A DNA stretch of 9,491 nucleotides, from assembly GCA_018710795.1 (NCBI GenBank), contig DVJH01000179.1, positions 1 through 9,491 on the forward strand, in the 5' to 3' direction. Origin of the DNA: Candidatus Galligastranaerophilus gallistercoris (lineage in GTDB: Bacteria > Cyanobacteriota > Vampirovibrionia > Gastranaerophilales > Gastranaerophilaceae). The notes beneath the pieces are model-generated. The model had not been told where the DNA came from, searched no databases, and saw nothing but the letters and a program-made list of their open reading frames with translations. A program made the translations under genes and the position numbers. Shown piece after piece: positions 1-6,619 of this stretch (position 1 is its first letter; every line of letters begins with the position of its first letter).

Positions 1-1473
1 AACTCAAGATTAGCTCAGGGCGGAATAGTAAGCGTTATGCCGGATGTCAACAAATCCGATTCCATAAGTTCTCACATAAAAGACACAATGAATTCCGGCG
101 CAGGTTTGAATGATTTTAATGCCGTTAAATATGTTTCCGAGTATTCTTCTCTTGCAATCAAAGGGTTGATTAATGCCGGCGTGAAATTTGATAAAAAAGA
201 GGACGGTTCTTTTGATTTTGCGCTTGAAGCGGCGCACAGCGTGCCGAGAATTTTACACACAAAAGATAAAACGGGGCTCACGATTGAAAACGCTTTAATT
301 GATAAAACGGTTAGGGCAAAAGAAATTGAAGTTTATGAAAATACAATGGCAATTGAGCTTTTATCCGACAAGCAAAATGTTGTAAGAGGTGTGCTTCTTT
401 ATAATGAACAGGGTGAATACGAAGCGGTTTTATCAAATGCGGTTATAATTGCAACGGGCGGTGCGGGGCAGGTTTATAAATATACAACGGCAAGGCCTGT
501 TGCTACGGGGGACGGGCTTTATCTTGCAAGTTCCGCAGGCGCCGAAATTACGGATATGGAATTTGTTCAGTTTCACCCGACTGCTTTAAGCATTAAAAAC
601 GTTAAATCCATGCCTCTTGTGTCCGAAGCGGTCAGGGGCGAGGGAGCAAAGCTCGTTAATTCTAAGGGCGAAAGATTTATTTTGAAATACGATAAAATGG
701 GCGAATTAGCGCCCAGGGATATTGTTGCAAGAGCAATATACGACGAGATGATAAAAAGCGGCGAACAATGCGTTTATCTTGATATAAAGGATATCGGAAT
801 CGAGAAATTTAAGAAAAGATTTCCCGCCATAACCGAATATTTGGAACAGTTCGGAATCGATATAAATAAAATGCTTATTCCGGTTTCTCCCGCCGCACAT
901 TATACAATGGGGGGTATAAAAGTTAATCTTGATTTTGAAACAAACGTTAAAAATCTGTATGCAATCGGTGAAGCCGCAAGAACAGGACTTCACGGTGCAA
1001 ACAGGCTTGCTTCAAATTCTTTATTGGAATGTGTGGTAAGTGCAATGGGGCTGCATGATAATTTAAGTTATCTGGATTTATCCGCCCCTAAAAATTATGA
1101 TGAGAAAATTAAAAACACGCTTGAAGAATATCAGACAAATGAGCCTTATTATATTGAAGATAATGAAATTATAAGATCGAAAATTCAAAACATTATGTGG
1201 AAATATGCAGGAATTGTCAGGGATGAAGTTTCTTTAAAGCAGGGGCTTTTTGAAATTCTTGAAATCAAAAAAACAATAGAAGGCAAAAAAGTTTTTTCCG
1301 ATTTTGCATCTTATGAAATCAGAAATATGATTTTGACATCCGAAATTATAATTAATTCCGCACTGAAAAGAAAAGCTTCAATCGGCGCCCATTACAGAAG
1401 CGACTCAATTTGCGAACTTTCAAAAAATGACATAAAAGAAGAGATTAAAAATGGCAAAATATTTGTTAAATAA
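1..1473 (+). CDS. nadB: L-aspartate oxidase, 5'-truncated by the window edge
   Basis: FAD enzyme that oxidises L-aspartate to iminoaspartate, which NadA condenses with dihydroxyacetone phosphate to quinolinate in NAD synthesis. The frame is open from base 1 and its first residues (NSRLAQGGIVSV) match the AQGGIAAV block that lies about 45 residues into the family, so the ATG at 37 is internal and only the N-terminal dinucleotide-binding GxGxxG strand is missing. Visible signatures are ATGGAGQVYKYTT (FAD contact), EFVQFHPTAL, EAVRGEGA, ELAPRDIVARA near 703-735 with the active-site arginine, PAAHYTMGG, and HGANRLASNSLLE near 991. The HGAN form and the C-terminal helical domain ending in HYRSDS distinguish it from succinate dehydrogenase and fumarate reductase flavoproteins. 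490 codons are visible, consistent with a normal ~535-aa protein. The 3' end overlaps nadC by 23 bp, indicating one transcript. Very confident; only the start is unknown. Confidence 0.97.
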   Translation, partial: NSRLAQGGIVSVMPDVNKSDSISSHIKDTMNSGAGLNDFNAVKYVSEYSSLAIKGLINAGVKFDKKEDGSFDFALEAAHSVPRILHTKDKTGLTIENALIDKTVRAKEIEVYENTMAIELLSDKQNVVRGVLLYNEQGEYEAVLSNAVIIATGGAGQVYKYTTARPVATGDGLYLASSAGAEITDMEFVQFHPTALSIKNVKSMPLVSEAVRGEGAKLVNSKGERFILKYDKMGELAPRDIVARAIYDEMIKSGEQCVYLDIKDIGIEKFKKRFPAITEYLEQFGIDINKMLIPVSPAAHYTMGGIKVNLDFETNVKNLYAIGEAARTGLHGANRLASNSLLECVVSAMGLHDNLSYLDLSAPKNYDEKIKNTLEEYQTNEPYYIEDNEIIRSKIQNIMWKYAGIVRDEVSLKQGLFEILEIKKTIEGKKVFSDFASYEIRNMILTSEIIINSALKRKASIGAHYRSDSICELSKNDIKEEIKNGKIFVK

Positions 1474-2311
1474 TTTTATCGTAAGGGAATTCGTAAAAGA
1501 AGCGCTCAAGGAAGATATCGGCTACGGCGATATTACAACGGATTATGTTTGCTCTTATCTTAGGGGCGATGAAACATTTGAAGTCAATTTAAAAACAAGA
1601 GCTGACGGCATTTTTTGCGGCAGAGACGTTTTTAAAACGGTATTTGATGTTTTATCCGATAATGAAGTTGAGGTTGAATTTTTTGTCTCTGACGGAGACA
1701 AAATTAAAAAAGACGATATTCTTGCAAAAATCAAAGGCAACCCCAGATATATTTTAACGGGAGAAAGGCTTGCATTGAATTTTGTTCAAAGGATGTCAGC
1801 CATTGCAACGTATACAAAAAAGTTTGTTGATATAGTTGAACCTTACGGTGTTTCAATGGCCGATACAAGAAAAAATACCCCGAATTTCAGGATGTTTGAA
1901 AAATATGCGGCTAAAATCGGGGGTGCAAGGCTGCACCGCTTTAACTTATGCGATTGTGTTATGCTGAAAGACAATCATATTGCGCTTCTTGGCGGTGATA
2001 TCAAAAAAGCCGTCAACATGGTAAGAAAAGAAAATTCCCATGCGCATAAAATAGAAGTCGAATGCGATAAAATCGAACAGGTTAAAGAAGCGCTTGAAGC
2101 AGGGGCGGATATTATCATGCTTGATAATATGAATTTGGATGAAATTAAAAAATGTGTTCAATTGATTGATAAAAAAGCAATAGTTGAAATATCGGGAAAT
2201 GTTACGCTTGAAACTTTGCCCGAGCTTGCAAAAACAGGCGTTGATATCATAAGCTCAAGTTCAATTATCACTAAAGCGGGAACGCTTGATTTAGGGTTTG
2301 ATTATCTTTAA
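1451..2311 (+). CDS. nadC: Nicotinate-nucleotide pyrophosphorylase (quinolinate phosphoribosyltransferase)
   Basis: Converts quinolinate and PRPP to nicotinate mononucleotide, CO2 and pyrophosphate, the step after NadB/NadA. At 286 aa it has normal family length. The N-terminal domain opens with ALKEDIGYGDITT (residues 18-30). The barrel carries TRKNTPNFR, the GGARLHR block, CVMLKDNHI (substrate-phosphate lysine), the IEVECD strand, ADIIMLDNM and VEISGNVTLE near the C-terminus. Family-typical GGGxNHR is here GGARLHR, but the His-Arg pair is kept. The start lies 23 bp inside nadB, with an AAGAG ribosome-binding-like element at 1439-1443, seven bases upstream. This overlap implies translational coupling. 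The stop overlaps the stop of the convergent gene at 2308 by 4 bp, and I see no GC-rich terminator after it. Function very confident. Confidence 0.97.
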   Translation: MAKYLLNNFIVREFVKEALKEDIGYGDITTDYVCSYLRGDETFEVNLKTRADGIFCGRDVFKTVFDVLSDNEVEVEFFVSDGDKIKKDDILAKIKGNPRYILTGERLALNFVQRMSAIATYTKKFVDIVEPYGVSMADTRKNTPNFRMFEKYAAKIGGARLHRFNLCDCVMLKDNHIALLGGDIKKAVNMVRKENSHAHKIEVECDKIEQVKEALEAGADIIMLDNMNLDEIKKCVQLIDKKAIVEISGNVTLETLPELAKTGVDIISSSSIITKAGTLDLGFDYL

Positions 2312-3423
2312 AGTTGAATCCTAAGAGCCTCTAAAAGTTCTTTATTATCGGGATTTATATGTTTTTTTAGCGGGCTAAAATCCGCACCGAGCGCCCTGTA
2401 GCCTTTAAGTTCTTTTAGAGAAAGGGTTTCTGGTTCATCTTTTATAATGTAGAGTAAAAGTGCGGGCATTTCATCAAGGTAATAATTTATATTTTGCATA
2501 ATTATTTGTGAAGCTTTTATAAAATCTTTGTCATCCGCATACTTTTCTTTTAATTTTAAAATTTCTTTTTCATCCCCTTTTTTAATAAGCGGAATAAGTT
2601 TTTTTGCAAAATCCTGCTGTCTGAAATTTTCATAACTAAGCGATATTGCCCCGAAATCAACAAGTCTGTTTTGAATTGTATTTTGCCCTTTGTCTTTAAG
2701 GGTAAATTTTTTATATTCAAGATAAAGAGCGTCAAATAAATCGATAAAATTTCTTTCTTTTCCTTCGGATTTAACCCAGCTTGTGAGCATAAAGCCGTCG
2801 GGTTCATCATCAAGCGCAAGTTTTCCCATATAAAACCTTGAACTTTGATTAGGTTTTATTGCGTTTGAATAATAAATTGCGTTTGCAATTTCTTTTGTTC
2901 TGCCATGTTCAGGGTTTAGTCTTGAATAGAGAGGGTCATTATGAAAAATTTTAAGCGCAAGTTCTTCGTTTAATCCTTCTATTTTAAAAACTTTTCCGTA
3001 TTGTCCGCTGTTTATATAACTTACTCTGCATTGAGTATTCAGGCTTTCTGTCAGTCTTTTTTCAAGTTCTAAGGCTTGTTTTTTTAATTTTGACCCGTCT
3101 GCGGTTTTATTTGTATAAGAGGATTTTGCAAAATCCGAAAAAAATTTTCCGATTTCGGATGTCTTATCTTTTATTTTATCGGGGGGAAATTGCTTTCGCC
3201 AATTGTCGGGTAAGCTTCCCATATATCTTTTTTCGGCGGGTAAATTTAAAATAAACGCTTCAATTTCTTTTTTTGTTCTTAATTTCTTTTTTAGAAAATG
3301 AAAAAGATTTTTTGTCTCAAAGCCGTCTTTTGCATCAATTTTTCTTGCGTCGTTTGGTCTTGAAGCGCCTTTAAACTGTATATTGTTAAATTTAATTGAA
3401 TTTAAGTTAAAAAACGGCTGCAT
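2308..3423 (-). CDS. Unknown protein with degenerate protein-kinase-like core
   Basis: Not recognised as a named family. The 371-aa product has no signal peptide or clear membrane segment and is Lys-rich, so it is probably cytoplasmic. Seen: a basic N-terminal region with KFNNIQFKGA (residues 11-20), a helical charged stretch (40-130), then a kinase-like core. This has a glycine-loop-like INSGQYGKVFKIEG (137-150), ELALKIF with a candidate ATP-binding Lys158, a helix with Glu178, a hinge-like FMLTSWV (211-217), a weak DKGQN (244-248) where a catalytic loop would sit, and a clear LVDFGAI (254-260, DFG motif). A helical tail of about 110 residues follows. The missing HRD-type histidine and the compressed Asp-to-Asn spacing suggest a divergent kinase or pseudokinase; the DFG and lysine argue that nucleotide binding may survive. 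AAGGA lies eight bases before the ATG. It follows dapA by 58 bp on the same strand, so readthrough from the dap operon is possible. CDS likely; function open. Confidence 0.78.
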   Translation of the reverse strand: MQPFFNLNSIKFNNIQFKGASRPNDARKIDAKDGFETKNLFHFLKKKLRTKKEIEAFILNLPAEKRYMGSLPDNWRKQFPPDKIKDKTSEIGKFFSDFAKSSYTNKTADGSKLKKQALELEKRLTESLNTQCRVSYINSGQYGKVFKIEGLNEELALKIFHNDPLYSRLNPEHGRTKEIANAIYYSNAIKPNQSSRFYMGKLALDDEPDGFMLTSWVKSEGKERNFIDLFDALYLEYKKFTLKDKGQNTIQNRLVDFGAISLSYENFRQQDFAKKLIPLIKKGDEKEILKLKEKYADDKDFIKASQIIMQNINYYLDEMPALLLYIIKDEPETLSLKELKGYRALGADFSPLKKHINPDNKELLEALRIQL

Positions 3424-3449
3424 TTTATTTTTCCTTTACAGAAATAATA

Positions 3450-3476
3450 AAAGCAAACCGTTTTAAAAATTGCTTT
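3450..3476 (-). terminator. Weak hairpin between dapA and the kinase-like gene
   Basis: A perfect 7-bp inverted repeat (AAAGCAA at 3450-3456, TTGCTTT at 3470-3476) with a 13-base AT-rich loop starts six bases after the dapA stop. Read on the minus strand it is followed by TATTATTTC rather than a clean U-run, and each arm has only two G/C bases. It may act as a leaky attenuator or a 3'-end stabiliser, or it may be chance in AT-rich DNA. No convincing promoter for the next gene was seen in the 58-bp gap, so partial readthrough is plausible. Confidence 0.3.
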
Positions 3477-3481
3477 ATTGT

Positions 3482-4402
3482 TTATATTTCTACTTTGACC
3501 GTTTTTCCGATTGACGATAAAACTTCATTCAAGACATCAAACAACTCGGCACGTTCCATTTCGTTTAATTCGACAAGCGGACGCCTTACAAAATTTTCAA
3601 TAATTTTCAGCCTTGATAAAACCGCTTTAACGGGGACGGGGTTAGGCGCCATAAAAAGCTTCCTGAACAGGGGATACAATTTCTGGTGCATATTTCTTGC
3701 GGCTTTAATTTGTCCCGATTTAAAATTATGTATTAAAGATTTAATCTCATCGCCCACAACATGAGATGCAACCGATATAACGCCATGGGCGCCAAGCGAG
3801 AGCATGGGAAGAGTCAGGCTGTCATCTCCGCAATATATTGCAAAATCTTCGGGACAAAGCGACCTTAATTCGGTTATTGTATCCATGTCGGGAAAACTTT
3901 GTTTTAAGGCAACGATATTAGGGTATTCTTTTGCAAGAAATGCTGCCGTCTGCGGCGTCATATTAACACCGGTTCTTCCCGGTATATTATACATAATAAT
4001 TGGAATATCGACTGCTTTTGCTATTGCACCGAAATGTTCTATAATTCCCTGCTGGTTCGGTTTGTTATAGTACGGAACAACTGATAAAATTGCATCCGCA
4101 CCGAGTTCAACCGCTTTTTTGGAGGTGTCCACAGCAGTTCTTGTGCAGTTTGAACCTGCACCCATAATGACTTTTCTTGAGCCTGAAACCTGCCCTTTAA
4201 CCGCATATAAAATTTCATATTCTTCTTCATGGGTTAAAGTGGGGCTCTCACCCGTGGTGCCAGCAACAAGAATGGCGTCCGAGCTTGAATTTATAAGGTG
4301 CCCCACCAGTTTTTCAAGAGCTTCAAAGTCAACTTCTCTTTTTTCGTTAAATGGCGTAACCATTGCGGTTATAACTTCGCCCGCATCATATCTTAATGTC
4401 AT
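3482..4402 (-). CDS. dapA: 4-hydroxy-tetrahydrodipicolinate synthase
   Basis: Condenses pyruvate with aspartate semialdehyde, the first committed step of lysine and diaminopimelate synthesis, through a Schiff-base lysine in a TIM barrel. The 306-aa product shows ITAMVTPF (11-18), AGTTGESPTLTHEEE (47-61) with the pyruvate-binding Thr49/Thr50, VVPYYNKPNQQG (108-119), YNIPGRTG (138-145) with Tyr138 and Arg143, and NIVALK ending in the Schiff-base Lys167. GDDSLTLPML and APNPVPVKA resemble cyanobacterial homologues. After Lys167 the usual EATG/EASG is replaced by QSFPD, a visible oddity. The position matching E. coli His56 is Glu61; I recall that His or Glu there goes with lysine feedback inhibition, so the enzyme may be regulated allosterically. 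It is the third gene of dapB-asd-dapA, 14 bp after asd, with AAGGA (4411-4415) correctly placed before the ATG. Very confident. Confidence 0.97.
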   Translation of the reverse strand: MTLRYDAGEVITAMVTPFNEKREVDFEALEKLVGHLINSSSDAILVAGTTGESPTLTHEEEYEILYAVKGQVSGSRKVIMGAGSNCTRTAVDTSKKAVELGADAILSVVPYYNKPNQQGIIEHFGAIAKAVDIPIIMYNIPGRTGVNMTPQTAAFLAKEYPNIVALKQSFPDMDTITELRSLCPEDFAIYCGDDSLTLPMLSLGAHGVISVASHVVGDEIKSLIHNFKSGQIKAARNMHQKLYPLFRKLFMAPNPVPVKAVLSRLKIIENFVRRPLVELNEMERAELFDVLNEVLSSIGKTVKVEI

Positions 4403-4416
4403 AAATTAATTCCTTA

Positions 4417-5429
<1,013 letters not shown>

Positions 5430-5433
<4 letters not shown>

Positions 5434-6203
5434 AAAATATTCTCCAATCCGAAGACAAAGTCATTTTCTTTATAAACATGTTTAATGGCAAGAATAACGC
5501 CCGGCATAAAGCATTCCCTGTTTGATGTGTCGTGTTTTATTGTTAAAACTTGCCCGTTCGCACCAAAAATTACTTCCTGTGAAGCTACAAACCCCGGCAT
5601 TCTGACAGAATGAATGTTTATATTGCCAAAGCTTTCTGCCCCTCTTGCGCCTTGAATAAGTTCCGTATCTTTAATATTTCCCATTTTAAAATCGGAATTT
5701 GCTTCTGCCATCATTTTGGCAGTTTTAATTGCGGTGCCAGATGGTGCATCTTTTTTTTGATTATGGTGAAGTTCAATAATTTCTGCATTATTAAAATATT
5801 TTGCTGCCATTTTAGCAAACATCATCATTAAAACCGCACCTGTTGCAAAATTGGGTGCAATTAAACAGCCTGTATTATTTTCTGTTGAAAGTTTTTTTAA
5901 TTCTTCAATTTGTTCATCAGTTAAGCCGGTTGTGCCGATAACGGGTTTAACTTTGTTTTTTAAATATAATTTTGCATTTTCAAAAACAACCGAAGGTTCC
6001 GTAAAATCAACAATAACATCAGGTTTATTTACTTCAATTGATTTTACAATGTCAGATTCGATATTAATGTTTTCAAAAACATTTTTCCCCGTTTCAAGTT
6101 TATCGATGGCGCAAACAAGGGCGGTTTCATCATCTTTTACAACGGCTTTAACAACCTCTTGCCCCATTCTGCCTAAGGCGCCCGTTACTCCAACTTTAAT
6201 CAA
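5430..6203 (-). CDS. dapB: 4-hydroxy-tetrahydrodipicolinate reductase, TTG start
   Basis: Reduces the DapA product with NAD(P)H to tetrahydrodipicolinate for lysine and peptidoglycan diaminopimelate. I place the start at TTG 6201-6203, giving 257 aa that begin IKVGVTGALGRMG, where G8, G11 and G14 form the dinucleotide loop right at the N-terminus as in the family. Further motifs are VDFTEPSV (65-72), GTTGLT (90-95), APNFATGAVLMM (from 116), ELHHNQKKDAPSGTA (144-158) with catalytic His146/His147 and Lys150, and HSVRMPGF plus HDTSNRECFMPG, as in cyanobacterial DapB. GAGGT (6211-6215) is seven bases before the TTG. A longer reading from TTG 6266 would add 21 non-family residues, and that codon is the -35 box of the promoter. 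There is no ATG candidate. dapB is first in the operon and its stop overlaps asd. Function very confident, start confident. Confidence 0.96.
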
Positions 6204-6210
6204 TTCTAAT

Positions 6211-6215
6211 ACCTC
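6211..6215 (-). promoter_or_regulatory. Ribosome binding site fixing the TTG start of dapB
   Basis: On the minus strand GAGGT lies seven bases before TTG 6203, an optimal distance. No other start candidate in this frame has such a site, and the glycine-rich loop begins seven residues after it, so this element decides the start. Confidence 0.85.
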
Positions 6216-6237
6216 ATATATATTATTTTGTTCAAAT

Positions 6238-6266
6238 ATTATCTCACAAAAATTTATATAATTCAA
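6238..6266 (-). promoter_or_regulatory. Promoter of the dapB-asd-dapA operon
   Basis: On the minus strand TTGAAT (6266-6261) and GATAAT (6243-6238) are 17 bases apart, and a TG one base before the -10 box makes it an extended -10. Both boxes are close to the sigma70 consensus. The predicted transcript start near 6231 gives a leader of about 28 bases, just enough for the ribosome site and too short for a lysine riboswitch. Predicted from sequence only. Confidence 0.72.
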
Positions 6267-6313
6267 TTAAATTTAACTCTTAAACTTAAATATATTAGCC
6301 TTTTTTATCAAAC

Positions 6314-6342
6314 TTGCAATTTATTTTTATTGCTTGTATCAT
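6314..6342 (+). promoter_or_regulatory. Promoter of the ferredoxin gene
   Basis: TTGCAA (6314-6319) and TATCAT (6337-6342) are separated by exactly 17 bases. The predicted start is near 6349, giving a leader of about 40 bases ending in AAGGAG (6376-6381), eight bases before the ATG. It faces away from the dapB promoter, and their -35 boxes are about 47 bases apart, so one regulator could influence both. Confidence 0.7.
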
Positions 6343-6389
6343 GGCAAACATAAAAGTTAATACAATTTTTAATTTAAGGAGTTATTAAA

Positions 6390-6569
6390 ATGAAAGTTAC
6401 TATTGAAGACGGTTGCATCGCTTGCGGCGCTTGCGAATCATTCTGCCCGGATGTATTTAAAGTAGAAGACGTTGCAACAGCTGATAATTCAAAAGTTGCA
6501 GGCAATGAAGACGCTGTTAAAGAAGCTGCTGAAGGCTGCCCTGTAAGCGTTATCGTTGTTGAAGAATAG
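6390..6569 (+). CDS. Small single [4Fe-4S]-cluster ferredoxin
   Basis: A 59-aa soluble, acidic electron carrier. The sequence has Cys9, Cys12, Cys15, Cys19-Pro and a lone Cys50-Pro, the pattern of single-cluster ferredoxins of the Thermotoga type, in which the first three cysteines and the distal one bind the cluster. The middle block CPDVFKVED and C-terminal CPVSVIVVEE fit that family in order and length. In the Thermotoga protein the extra cysteine (here Cys19) pairs with a second one near residue 43; here that position is alanine or valine, so Cys19 appears unpaired. A strong AAGGAG ribosome site, its own promoter, TGC for all five cysteines and GCT for most alanines suggest high expression. 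It is monocistronic between divergent dapB and a strong terminator. The redox partner cannot be told from the context. Confidence 0.94.
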   Translation: MKVTIEDGCIACGACESFCPDVFKVEDVATADNSKVAGNEDAVKEAAEGCPVSVIVVEE

Positions 6570-6585
6570 TTTTTAATAAAACTTT

Positions 6586-6619
6586 AAAAAACCGCTTATT
6601 TTTTAATAGGCGGTTTTTT
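6586..6619 (+). terminator. Rho-independent terminator of the ferredoxin gene, possibly bidirectional
   Basis: The arm CCGCTTATT (6592-6600) pairs with AATAGGCGG (6605-6613) around a TTTT loop with one T-G wobble, flanked by six A (6586-6591) and six T (6614-6619) that lengthen the stem or form the U-tract. It starts 16 bases after the ferredoxin stop. The minus-strand reading gives a similar hairpin with one A-C mismatch, followed by TTTTTT. The stop codon of the convergent 466-aa gene (6603-6605) lies inside it. Confidence 0.88.

Noticed and set aside
37..1473. nadB as a complete short gene starting at ATG 37
   Set aside because: The frame is open to base 1 and the twelve codons before this ATG encode the conserved AQGG block, so the gene is cut by the window edge.
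2308..3423. Kinase-like protein as an aminoglycoside phosphotransferase or resistance gene
   Set aside because: The characteristic HGDxxxxN block is absent and only the general nucleotide-loop and DFG pattern is shared, so no resistance role can be supported.
3462..3476. A 15-base string (TTTAAAAATTGCTTT) repeated at 8050-8064, both times just after a minus-strand stop codon
   Set aside because: It is AT-rich, only one copy has a pairing partner for a hairpin, and a match of this length between two such gaps can arise by chance.
4119..4409. Plus-strand open frame opposite the start of dapA
   Set aside because: It is antisense to a conserved gene and lacks a ribosome site and family motifs.
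6204..6240. Lysine riboswitch ahead of the dap operon
   Set aside because: The predicted leader is only about 28 bases and the whole gap is 186 bp of AT-rich DNA without the required helices.
5851..6261. Open frame of 136 codons on the plus strand opposite dapB
   Set aside because: It lies wholly antisense to the well-supported dapB, has no recognisable motif, and its Phe/Ser-rich translation is typical of a reverse-strand shadow.
6204..6266. A 21-residue N-terminal extension of DapB from TTG 6266
   Set aside because: The codon is the -35 box of the predicted promoter, has no ribosome site, and the extra residues are not part of the family.
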